Assembly: GCA_026707225.1 (NCBI GenBank)
Contig: JAPOXG010000025.1
Location: 1-64,000, forward strand
Source of the DNA: Chloroflexota bacterium
GTDB lineage: Bacteria; Chloroflexota; Anaerolineae; Aggregatilineales; Phototrophicaceae
Reading direction: 5' to 3'
Length of the DNA stretch: 64,000 bases
Shown piece after piece: positions 44,264-52,887 of the stretch; the stretch's first letter is position 1; the number at the start of each line of letters is the position of its first letter. The translations under genes were made by a program, and so were the position numbers. The notes beneath the pieces are model-generated. The model had not been told where the DNA came from, ran no database searches, and saw only the letters and a program-made list of their open reading frames with translations.

Positions 44264-44836
44264 CTAACTCGGGATAGCGCCGATAGACTGGAAGGGCCAA
44301 TAGCGCAGGACGACCCGGCCAACGATGCTCGGCAAAGGCACCGGACCAAATGCGCGAGAATCATTGCTATTGTTGCGATTATCTCCCATCATAAAATACT
44401 CGTCGGCCGCCAGCTCCCAAGTCTGATCATGACACCGTCTACGACAGACTTCATCCTTGATGTAGGGCTCATTGAGCGCCTCGCCGTTGATATGCATAAT
44501 TCGATCGCGGATTTCAACGGTGTCGCCCGGGGCGCCGATGACGCGCTTGATAAGCATGACGCCGCGCGCCAATTCGCTCTCCCTCAGCGAATTGAAGACG
44601 AGAATATCGCCGCGCTGGGGCTGCCCGAGCAGATAGTGCACCCGGCTGACGACCAAACGATCATCACCATAAAATGTCGGTTCCATACTATGCCCATCCA
44701 CCAGCGACCGCGGGATCGCCAGATCGAAGAGCACGGTTACGGCAATGATGAAGACAGCCGTGCTGACCAACTCGACCAGCAAGCCCGGCGTCTTCAGTTG
44801 TGGGCGCGGCAACTCACCGGTATGGCTGCCAAACAT
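44264..44836 (-). CDS. lepB: Signal peptidase I
   Basis: Membrane serine-lysine peptidase of 190 residues that removes signal peptides from exported proteins, such as the binding proteins in this window. One N-terminal membrane helix (about 20-40) precedes the catalytic Ser50 (GHSMEPTF) and Lys97 (LIKRVIGAPGD); the box GDNRNNSNDSR is conserved. The ATG follows GGAGGAG. A near-consensus promoter lies at 44904-44932. Confidence 0.96.
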   Translation of the reverse strand: MFGSHTGELPRPQLKTPGLLVELVSTAVFIIAVTVLFDLAIPRSLVDGHSMEPTFYGDDRLVVSRVHYLLGQPQRGDILVFNSLRESELARGVMLIKRVIGAPGDTVEIRDRIMHINGEALNEPYIKDEVCRRRCHDQTWELAADEYFMMGDNRNNSNDSRAFGPVPLPSIVGRVVLRYWPFQSIGAIPS

Positions 44837-44903
44837 CTTCGCTCCTCCAGCGCTGCCTGCCTAAAAGCATTGTCATAAATCAGCGCCACCGACAGCAAGC
44901 CCG

Positions 44904-44932
44904 ATTATAAGATTGAGCGAAAGCCATCGCAA
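44904..44932 (-). promoter_or_regulatory. Sigma70-type promoter for lepB
   Basis: On the - strand TTGCGA (44927-44932), a 17-base spacer and TATAAT (44904-44909), about 68 bases before the lepB start. Confidence 0.65.
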
Positions 44933-44988
44933 TAGATATTGTCGCTAGATTAGCCTGGCTGAAGCGATTCATCAGGAATCGCGCTCAA

Positions 44989-46395
44989 TCACTCAATCGC
45001 TTGGCGTTCTTCGCCGGTACGAGCCGGCCGGCTATCCCGCGCGCGGAAACTCAAGCGAATCGGCGTACCTTCAAATTCGTAGACTTCGCGGAATTGATTC
45101 TCCAAATAACGCTTGTAGGTGAAATGCACCTGGGTCGGATCGTTGACGTGAAACAAGATCAAAGGCGGATCAGTTCGCACTTGCGCCGCATACAAGAATT
45201 TGAGCCGCTTCGTCCCTTTTGCGTGCGGGGGGTGTTTTTCAATCGCCTCGCGCATAAGCCGGTTGACATCGGATGTCGGCATGCGCAAGAAGCGCGCCTC
45301 CCAAACGCGGTACGCCACTTCCAATACCTGGTGGATCCGCTGTCCATCCAGCGCGCTGATGAAAACAATCGGCGCGTAGCGAACGAAATGCAGACGTTCG
45401 CGGATATTGTCGCGGAAAGCATTCATCGTATGAGCGTCCTTCTCGACCCTGTCCCACTTGTTAACCACGATCACCAGGCTCTTGAATTCGTCGACTATAT
45501 AGCCGGCGATGTGCTCATCCTGCTCGGTCACGCCCAAGCCCGCGTCAACTACCAGCAGCGCCACATCGGCTCGCCCGATGGCCTTCATCGCCCGGATGAC
45601 GCTGAACCGCTCCACCCCTGCTTCAATGCGGCCTCGGCGGCGAATGCCAGCGGTATCGATCAAGGTAACTGATTCGCCGAAATAGCTGATGTCGGTGTCT
45701 ATGGCGTCTCGCGTCGTGCCGGCCACGGCGCTTACAATCGCGCGGTCTTCGCCAATCAACTTGTTCAGCAGCGTGCTCTTGCCCGCATTCGGGCGCCCGA
45801 CGATGGCGATCTTCAAATGGTCGTCATCTTCATCATCCCACATTTCAGCGTCCAAAGCGCCGAAGGTCTTCACCAATTCATCCAGCAAATCGCCCAAGCC
45901 CAAACCGTGAATGGCGCTGATGCCGATCACGATATCCAAGCCCAGACTGAAGAAATCGTAGATTTCATCTGCATGCCGTCTATCGTCCACCTTATTGGCG
46001 GCCACCAAAATCGGCTTGTCAGACCGCCGCAAAATCTCCGCGATGGCTTCATCCGCGGCTGTAACGCCAAATTGCGCGTCGACCACCAGAATGATGACAT
46101 CCGCGTCCGCGATCGCGATCATCGCTTGATCGATGATTTCCTTGACGAAGTCTTTGCTCCCCTCCGCCAGTGGAGAATCGTCGCGAGCGCCGGCCGGCTG
46201 ATAAATCTCTATGCCGCCCGTATCAACGACCTGGAATGTAAGCCCATTCCAAAAGGACTCGCCATGCAAGCGATCACGCGTCGTGCCGGGAATATCGTGC
46301 GTGACCGCGACGCGTTCGCCGACAAGTCGATTGAACAGCATGCTCTTGCCGACATTCGGACGGCCTACGAGAGCGACAAATGGTTTGCGCGACAT
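44989..46395 (-). CDS. der: Ribosome-associated GTPase Der (EngA)
   Basis: Double-GTPase of 468 residues needed for 50S ribosomal subunit maturation. The first G domain has GRPNVGKS (11-18) and NKVD; the second has GRPNAGKS (near 206) and NKWD; a C-terminal KH-like domain follows (near 380-450). The length is normal. It lies in a housekeeping cluster with lepB and ybbR-cdaA on the same strand. Confidence 0.97.
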   Translation of the reverse strand: MSRKPFVALVGRPNVGKSMLFNRLVGERVAVTHDIPGTTRDRLHGESFWNGLTFQVVDTGGIEIYQPAGARDDSPLAEGSKDFVKEIIDQAMIAIADADVIILVVDAQFGVTAADEAIAEILRRSDKPILVAANKVDDRRHADEIYDFFSLGLDIVIGISAIHGLGLGDLLDELVKTFGALDAEMWDDEDDDHLKIAIVGRPNAGKSTLLNKLIGEDRAIVSAVAGTTRDAIDTDISYFGESVTLIDTAGIRRRGRIEAGVERFSVIRAMKAIGRADVALLVVDAGLGVTEQDEHIAGYIVDEFKSLVIVVNKWDRVEKDAHTMNAFRDNIRERLHFVRYAPIVFISALDGQRIHQVLEVAYRVWEARFLRMPTSDVNRLMREAIEKHPPHAKGTKRLKFLYAAQVRTDPPLILFHVNDPTQVHFTYKRYLENQFREVYEFEGTPIRLSFRARDSRPARTGEERQAIE

Positions 46396-46566
46396 GCCTT
46401 CAATTTGCCCCGCCGCTGATAATCACAGTGGATGAGCATTGTAGTTGCCTGTGGGAGGATTTGACAGGGAAGAGGCGAACGACGGGCCAAGCAGAAGACG
46501 ACGTGTTTGCGCGGAAAAGCGCCGCGGCAAAGGCCTGGTGATAAAGGCAATGCCGCTTGCCTTGCC

Positions 46567-47856
46567 CTATGAGCCCGAAGACGCCTCTGTGCTTTCCGAT
46601 GGGTCCTGCGGCGACCTTATCTCGACATTCACCACATCGGGCAAGAGTGAAACATTTTCTTCGCTCAAATCACCCTGATTGATGGAGATGGATGGTTCCT
46701 GGTCATAGACGCCCGGCGCGAGACCATGCAAGTCGACAACGACCTGGATGTTCTCAACCGTCAGCGCATCGACCGTTACCACCGGTCCCGTGACAATCGC
46801 TGAAACTGCCTTCGGCACGATTGATACCGAATACTCGCCGTCCATTCCGATGTGCGCAACCTGAATATTATCGATCTGACGCGAGTCGATAATCGGTATG
46901 ATTTCTATCGACACGGTCACATTGTTGTCGCCGCTCATCACGAACAGGTCATCGCCGGGCAGCTGCACCGGCGCCGTCGTAACAAAGCCTTCCTGACGCC
47001 CCATTAAGCTGATTGGCTCGGTGAAAATCGTATCCGAAATCTTGGCCAATTGCTCCGGCGCGCCGCTGACAAATATGGACTCGGGATCATAACTCTGGTT
47101 CTTCAAAGTGAATCCGTCGGGCAAGGTATCGAGCAAGACATTCGGGCGAACGGCAATCTGGCGGATGTCATCACGACGGGCGATATTGACCGATATCGTC
47201 GCCGTCTGCGGCTCCAGTTGGACATCGTCAATGCGATTGCCATCCGCATCAATCGCGTACAGGCGGAGGTCGACTTCGATCGGATTGCGGCTTGCGGACA
47301 GGTCCAGATGACCGCGCACGGCAACCACCTGCCGGACCCGACTGGCCGCGCCGCTGACAAGGACCTCCGTGACATTCGGCGCCGGCTCGTCATGTCGAAA
47401 GCCAATCGGCGGCGCCTCCAGCAATTCGATGACGATCTTCTTCTCATGCGATTCGAGCGGCTCCAACTCAACGATGATCTGCGCCGGTTGAACCAGCTTA
47501 ACGAGCCTGCGCAACGAATCGGTATCCGGCTGTCTCACGGACACTTCAAGAGGAACCGTGTGGGTGCCCGGTCCCAATCGAGATAGGTCGGCGCGGACCA
47601 CGATGTCATCGGCTCGCTTGTCTGAGATCGTCGTTTGCAAGCCCTGTATCGTCACTGTGACCGCGCGAAGACGGCTGTTCGTCATCTCCGCCGTTTGGCT
47701 GGGAACGATCTGCACCGGAATGCTGCGAAAGCTCTTCTTGCCAATGGGATCGGCCGATGTCACGGCGATGTACCAGATGCCGGAAGCCAGCAGCAACGAA
47801 ACCGCCAGCCAGAGCAAGTTGCCCGCCATGTCCGACTTTGCGATCCGGCGTATCAT
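46567..47856 (-). CDS. ybbR: YbbR-domain protein (CdaA regulator CdaR)
   Basis: Exported or membrane-anchored protein of 429 residues with one N-terminal membrane helix (about 12-32) and four YbbR repeats, seen as recurring patterns such as VTVTIQGLQ, TEVLVSGAAS, ESIFVSGAPE and VSAIVTGPVV. In Firmicutes, YbbR (CdaR) binds and modulates the diadenylate cyclase. It overlaps the end of cdaA by 4 bases (ATGA), the standard arrangement. A Ser-rich tail ends the protein. Confidence 0.9.
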   Translation of the reverse strand: MIRRIAKSDMAGNLLWLAVSLLLASGIWYIAVTSADPIGKKSFRSIPVQIVPSQTAEMTNSRLRAVTVTIQGLQTTISDKRADDIVVRADLSRLGPGTHTVPLEVSVRQPDTDSLRRLVKLVQPAQIIVELEPLESHEKKIVIELLEAPPIGFRHDEPAPNVTEVLVSGAASRVRQVVAVRGHLDLSASRNPIEVDLRLYAIDADGNRIDDVQLEPQTATISVNIARRDDIRQIAVRPNVLLDTLPDGFTLKNQSYDPESIFVSGAPEQLAKISDTIFTEPISLMGRQEGFVTTAPVQLPGDDLFVMSGDNNVTVSIEIIPIIDSRQIDNIQVAHIGMDGEYSVSIVPKAVSAIVTGPVVTVDALTVENIQVVVDLHGLAPGVYDQEPSISINQGDLSEENVSLLPDVVNVEIRSPQDPSESTEASSGS

Positions 47857-48728
47857 GACTGCGCCTGCTGTCCGCTGCGCGTCTGAACGCGAAGCCGAAG
47901 GTCGCCAGCCAGCTCGCGCAGACGTCCCCGTATCGACAGCGCCGCCGCTTCCGCCGGTCCATAATAGGCGCTGAGAATCAGCCGCAGCCGTTGCGCATCC
48001 AAATCAAGGATCATGCGCCCGCCATTGGTCACCGATATTTTGCCCGTTTCCTCCGACACGATCACACAGAGAGCATCACCGACTTCGCTGATGCCCACCG
48101 CCGCCCGATGACGCGTGCCCAGGTTCGGGTTCGGTAAATTGCGGCTGGCTGTAATTGGCAGGACGCTGGAAGCGGATGCGATGCGCCCGCTGTTGTCAAT
48201 GATCACCGCGCCATCATGCAGCTCAGTGCGCGGCCAGAAAAGCGTCGCTAACAGGTCGGCTGTCACCACGCTGTCCAACGCGATGCCGGTGCGAATGTAT
48301 TCTTGCAAGCTGCTGTTGCGCTGCAGCACGATCAGCGCGCCATGCCGTCGATCGGACAGCTTGTCCGAAGCGGCGCAGATCTCGTTGATCACCGACACGC
48401 GCACAGCTTGGGGCGCCAGCCGCGTTCCCAGAAATGCCCCGCGTCCCAAACGTTCCAGCACACGCCGAATCTCCGGCTGAAAGATCACCGGGATGGCGAT
48501 CACCAGCGCGGTCAAACTATTGGCGAGCAGCCAACTCAAGGCTTGCAGCCGAAACAGCGCCGCGACCGAGATCAAGCCAATCACCACCAGCGCGATGCCA
48601 CGCAAAAGCGCCACTGCCTGTGTGCCGCGGAACATAAAGGTGATGCTGTAGAACAGAGTAGTAACAATGGCGATATCGACGATATCCCGCAGTTCGATGC
48701 TTTCCAGGATTAACAGGATTTGTTCCAC
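47853..48728 (-). CDS. cdaA: Diadenylate cyclase (c-di-AMP synthase)
   Basis: Membrane diadenylate cyclase of 291 residues that makes cyclic di-AMP from two ATP. Three N-terminal helices precede the DisA_N domain with its DGA (172-174, in LHDGAVII) and RHR (206-208, in GTRHRAAVG) motifs. No ATG fits the start; GTG at 48728 gives the usual CdaA opening (EQILLILESIELRDIVDI), while TTG at 48752 would add eight residues. It is coupled to ybbR. c-di-AMP usually controls potassium uptake, osmotic balance and wall integrity. Confidence 0.95.
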   Translation of the reverse strand: MEQILLILESIELRDIVDIAIVTTLFYSITFMFRGTQAVALLRGIALVVIGLISVAALFRLQALSWLLANSLTALVIAIPVIFQPEIRRVLERLGRGAFLGTRLAPQAVRVSVINEICAASDKLSDRRHGALIVLQRNSSLQEYIRTGIALDSVVTADLLATLFWPRTELHDGAVIIDNSGRIASASSVLPITASRNLPNPNLGTRHRAAVGISEVGDALCVIVSEETGKISVTNGGRMILDLDAQRLRLILSAYYGPAEAAALSIRGRLRELAGDLRLRVQTRSGQQAQS

Positions 48729-48940
48729 AGCAGGCCATCCGCAAACCGGCAATCGGCGGCCGTTGGTCCAGCCGCCGAAAGTTTAGTCACTTGTATTAAC
48801 CCATTGATATGGTTCAAGTTACCTCATTCTATCATCTATTGCCCGATAGCGCCGACCAAGTCCCAGTCAACAAGCGCTGGGAAAGTTATCAACTTTATCT
48901 TTCCAGTACCGCGTAGCAGGAGCGCACGCCGGAGCCAAAT

Positions 48941-48991
48941 TGTAGGGGCGACTGACAATTAGTGGCTACGCGACCCTGTGAATCGCCCGCC
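48941..48991. repeat. GGGCGA-family repeat, expanded copy
   Basis: TGTAGGGGCGA (48941-48951) and, inverted, a 16-base stretch CTGTGAATCGCCCGCC (48976-48991), which is the exact complement of 4908-4923. About 24 bases separate the two conserved arms. The rest of the 281-base gap between cdaA and argF holds an AT-rich stretch with no clear signal. Confidence 0.65.
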
Positions 48992-49009
48992 ACAGCGAAT
49001 GGGCGCTCG

Positions 49010-49927
49010 CTAAGCCAGCAAGCGCGCGAGGATGGCCTTTTGAGCGTGCATGCGGTTTTCCGCCTGCTGGAAGACGCGCGACTGGGGACCGTCCATCACC
49101 GCGTCGGTGATCTCATCGCCGCGGTGGGCGGGCAAACAGTGCATCACAATGGCTTGCGATTTGGCCTGCCGCAGCAACTCGCCGTTCACCTGATAGGCAT
49201 CAAACTCGCCGGCCCGCTCGGCCGCTTCCGCTTCCTGCCCCATACTCACCCAGGTATCGGTGTATACCACATCGGCCTCGGCCACGGCGATCTGCGGACG
49301 CGTGCGCATTTCCAGAATCGACCCATTGCGGCCCGCGATGTCATAAGCCTGTTCGCGCACGGGCCGCTGTATTTCGTATCCTTCCGGCGTCGCGATGCTG
49401 AAGCTGACGCCGAAGTGAGCGCAAGCCAGCGCGAGCGACGCCGCCACATTATTGCCATCGCCGACGAAAGCCAGCCGCAAGCCCTCCAGCGTGCCGAAGT
49501 GCTCATGAATCGTCAGCATATCGCCCAGCGCCTGACACGGGTGATAACCATCGCTCAGCCCGTTGATGACCGGGACGGCCGCATACTGAGCCAGCTGAAC
49601 GACGTCTTTATGGTCAAAGACCCGCGCCATGATGCCATCCACATAACCGGAAAGCACGCGCGCCACATCGGGGATGCTTTCGCGCACGCCCAAGCCGATC
49701 TCCTGCGGCCCCAGCATGATGGCGCCGCCGCCCAGATGCTTCATCGCCATTTCAAAGGAAACGCGCGTTCGCAACGACGGTTTTAGAAAGATCATGCCGA
49801 GCGTCTTGCCTTGCAGCAGGGGACTGTTCCCACCCGCCTTCCATTCCGCTTTCAAACGCAGCGCAAGTTGGAGCAGTTCATGCAGCTCGCCGGTCGGGAC
49901 GCTGGCAAGTTCCAAGAAGTGTTTCAT
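49010..49927 (-). CDS. argF: Ornithine carbamoyltransferase
   Basis: Transcarbamylase of 305 residues that makes citrulline from ornithine and carbamoyl phosphate in arginine synthesis. The carbamoyl-phosphate motif is SLRTR (in [11 protein letters not shown]), followed by HPCQALGDM and the catalytic HCLPAHRG. The ATG at 49927 gives the family start ([10 protein letters not shown]); the longer frame to 49996 has no conserved residues and a poor ribosome site. N-acetylornithine carbamoyltransferase is an alternative, but the [10 protein letters not shown] region fits ornithine better. No other arg genes are nearby. Confidence 0.93.
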   Translation of the reverse strand: MKHFLELASVPTGELHELLQLALRLKAEWKAGGNSPLLQGKTLGMIFLKPSLRTRVSFEMAMKHLGGGAIMLGPQEIGLGVRESIPDVARVLSGYVDGIMARVFDHKDVVQLAQYAAVPVINGLSDGYHPCQALGDMLTIHEHFGTLEGLRLAFVGDGNNVAASLALACAHFGVSFSIATPEGYEIQRPVREQAYDIAGRNGSILEMRTRPQIAVAEADVVYTDTWVSMGQEAEAAERAGEFDAYQVNGELLRQAKSQAIVMHCLPAHRGDEITDAVMDGPQSRVFQQAENRMHAQKAILARLLA

Positions 49928-50002
49928 GCGGGTACCGAATCTTTCAGGGTAATACGCTAATGTCGAATGGGACTGCGAGTATATCACATGGCGCAAGTCG
50001 AG

Positions 50003-52792
50003 CTAAATGATGTCATCCATGTCGCGCCAGTTGGCGCCGAAGCTGGCATTGGCTCGCAAGGGTACGCGCAAGGGCTTGCCATCGGGCAAGGCGGCTTCCA
50101 TCGTCTCCACCACCAGCGCCGTAACCGCATCGAGCTGCTCTTCTCTCACTTCCAGGACGAGCTCGTCATGCACCTGCAAGATCATCGCCGCGTCATAATT
50201 CGTCTGCGCCAATCGCCCGTCCAGGTCGATCATCGACTGCTTTAGAATATCGGCGGCTGTGCCTTGAATCGGCATATTAATGGCGGCGCGCTCTTCCGCG
50301 GCGGTGCTGCGTCGGTTGCCATTCGCCCGAATCGCCGGATAGATCCGCCGCCGTCCGTAAAGAGTTTCCGTATAGCCATTCGCCCAAACGAAAGTTTTGG
50401 TCCGGTCAATATATTCCTTGACCCCGGGCATGCGTTCAAAATAGGTCGAGATGAATGCTTCCGCCTCCGCCAGCGTCAAATCGCTGTCGCGCGCCAGGCG
50501 GAAGGCGCCCATGCCGTACATCAAGCCGAAATTGACTCGCTTGGCAAAGCTGCGCTGCTCGTAAGTGACGTCCTCCGGTTGGATCCCGTTGACGGTCGCG
50601 GCTGTCGCCTGATGAATATCCAGCTCCCGATGAAAGGCGTCGATTAAAGTCTCGTCTTCGCTGATATGCGCCATGACGCGCAGCTCGATCTGGCTGTAAT
50701 CGACCGCCAGCAAGACGTAACCTTCCGGCGCGACGAAGGCTCGCCGCACTTCCCGCCCCTGCTCGGTACGCACGGGGATATTCTGCAAATTGGGATTATT
50801 GCTGCTGAAGCGGCCCGTCGCCGAGCCAGCCTGGTTGTAGCTTGTATGGACGCGCCCGGTGCCGGCGTTGACCAACGTTGGCAAGGCGTCGACATAGGTG
50901 CTCTTGAGCTTGGACACTTCGCGGTAGTTGACAATCATGTCCACGATCGGGTGCGCGTCCTTCAGCGCATCCAGGGTCGCGGCGTCGGTGGAATAGCCGA
51001 GCTTCGTCTTCTTTAATCCTTCGGTCGGCAGTTCCAGCTGTTCAAAAAGAACCCGATTCAGTTGCTTCGGACTGCCGATATTGAACTTGCCAATGCCGCC
51101 GGCTTCAGTGATCGACTTTTCCAGCGTAGCGATCTCGGATTTCAAGCGGCTGCTCATCTCGCGCAGGAAGTCCACGTCAAGCGCGACGCCCTTGTATTGC
51201 ATGCTGCTGATAATCGGGATTATCGGAACCTCCAGCGACGCATACAGCGTGTCCAGACTGGCTTCCCGCAATTGACCGGCCAGCGGCTCGACCAGGCGGA
51301 GGGTCATGGTTGCGTCAGCCGCCGCATAGGGAGCGGCATCGTCAATATCAACCATGGCCATCGACTTCTGCTGCTTGCCTTTGCCCAGCAATTCGGAGAT
51401 TTCCGTCATCTGCACATCAAGCGTCTGCGCCACCAAGCCTTTCAAGCCGAGAAATTTGCTGATTGGATTGTTCACCCATTCCGCGATCATCGTGTCAAAA
51501 CGGATCGGCGCCACCTCAATGCCGTAGCGCCGCATGATCATCAGATCGTAAACCGCGTTATGCGCCGTCTTGGGGATGCCCGCGTTCTCCAGCGGCCCGC
51601 GCAAGGCGTCGACCACCGTATCCAGCGGCAGCTGATCAAGGACCGGCTGGGCGAACATATCGCTCTGTCCGTTTTCGTCAACAACGCGGTGCCCCACCGG
51701 CACGTAGAATCCGCGCTCGCCGTCGACCGCCAGGGCAATCCCGACCAGCTCAGCCGACATCTGATCAATGCTCGTCGTCTCGGTATCGAAGGCGATCATT
51801 TCGGCTTGGTTCAGTTCAGTGACTAGCTCGGTCAGCTGCGCCTCGTCACGCACGATAATGGTCGATACCACTTCATGCGCCAGGACGATGCCGGTTTCGA
51901 TCAGTTCACCATGCAGCCCGCCATAGACCTTGTGCAAGCGCTCGCGCAGCGTCCTGAATTCAAGCGCGGAGAAGACATCATCGACCGGCTTCAACTCGAA
52001 GTCGCCGCCGACGCAAGATTCGAGATCAAGCGCGATATCCAAGTCGCGCATGATCGTCGCCAGTTCGCGGCTGAGGAAGGCCATCTCGCGGCCTTCAATC
52101 AAGCGGTTGCGAGGCCTCGTTTTGATCTCATCCAGATTCTCGTAAATGGTCTCCAAGTCGCCATATTGCTGCAGCAAATCGGTGGCAGTCTTCTTGCCAA
52201 CTCCGGCCACCCCCGGGATATTATCCGACGTGTCGCCTTCCAGAGCTTTTAGATCCACCAGCTGACTCGGCTCAAGTCCCCATTTCTCGCGAAAGGCGGG
52301 CGCATCCCAGACCTTGTCGTCTTCGCCACGCTGCGGCAATTGCACCCGAACATGCGGTCCCAACAGCTGCAGAATGTCGCGGTCGCCGGTTGCGATATGC
52401 ACGTCCAGCCCCATTTCAACCGCCTGCCGGCTGATCGTGCCCAGCACATCGTCCGCTTCCATATTTGGCATGGTCAACTGCGGGATGTTAAAGGCGGAGA
52501 CCAACTGGCGAATGCGGTCGAATTGGCGGCGCAGATCGTCCGGCATTCTCTCGCGGGTCGCCTTGTACTCCGGGTAGATCTCCTCGCGCGCGCTCAAGCC
52601 CTCGTCAAATGTGACCGCGAGATATTTGGGCTGATAATGCTCGTAGACATCCAGCAGCGTCCTGCTGAATCCGTAAACGGCGCTGGTGCTCTCGCCGCTC
52701 GAAGTGGTGAAGCCGCCATGCTGCAGGGCGAAATAGCTGCGATAGGCGAGCGCGTGTCCGTCGATCAGATATAGCACAGGACGAGTTTCCAT
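50003..52792 (-). CDS. polA: DNA polymerase I
   Basis: Family A polymerase of 929 residues with all three activities. The N-terminal 5'-nuclease domain covers about 1-290. The 3'-5' exonuclease has intact acidic residues (FDTETTS, HNAVYDLM, AADATMTL), unlike many thermophile PolA proteins that lost them. The polymerase domain shows motif A DYSQIELRVMAHIS and motif C QVHDELVLEV. Used in repair and Okazaki fragment processing. Confidence 0.97.
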   Translation of the reverse strand: METRPVLYLIDGHALAYRSYFALQHGGFTTSSGESTSAVYGFSRTLLDVYEHYQPKYLAVTFDEGLSAREEIYPEYKATRERMPDDLRRQFDRIRQLVSAFNIPQLTMPNMEADDVLGTISRQAVEMGLDVHIATGDRDILQLLGPHVRVQLPQRGEDDKVWDAPAFREKWGLEPSQLVDLKALEGDTSDNIPGVAGVGKKTATDLLQQYGDLETIYENLDEIKTRPRNRLIEGREMAFLSRELATIMRDLDIALDLESCVGGDFELKPVDDVFSALEFRTLRERLHKVYGGLHGELIETGIVLAHEVVSTIIVRDEAQLTELVTELNQAEMIAFDTETTSIDQMSAELVGIALAVDGERGFYVPVGHRVVDENGQSDMFAQPVLDQLPLDTVVDALRGPLENAGIPKTAHNAVYDLMIMRRYGIEVAPIRFDTMIAEWVNNPISKFLGLKGLVAQTLDVQMTEISELLGKGKQQKSMAMVDIDDAAPYAAADATMTLRLVEPLAGQLREASLDTLYASLEVPIIPIISSMQYKGVALDVDFLREMSSRLKSEIATLEKSITEAGGIGKFNIGSPKQLNRVLFEQLELPTEGLKKTKLGYSTDAATLDALKDAHPIVDMIVNYREVSKLKSTYVDALPTLVNAGTGRVHTSYNQAGSATGRFSSNNPNLQNIPVRTEQGREVRRAFVAPEGYVLLAVDYSQIELRVMAHISEDETLIDAFHRELDIHQATAATVNGIQPEDVTYEQRSFAKRVNFGLMYGMGAFRLARDSDLTLAEAEAFISTYFERMPGVKEYIDRTKTFVWANGYTETLYGRRRIYPAIRANGNRRSTAAEERAAINMPIQGTAADILKQSMIDLDGRLAQTNYDAAMILQVHDELVLEVREEQLDAVTALVVETMEAALPDGKPLRVPLRANASFGANWRDMDDII

Positions 52793-52887
52793 AGCAAAAA
52801 CTCTGCCTAATGTCGTTTGATATTCCTAGGGGCGAGTATAGCCGATGGCGGCTTGATCTGACAGGCGAAATGTCGAAGCGCCGCGCT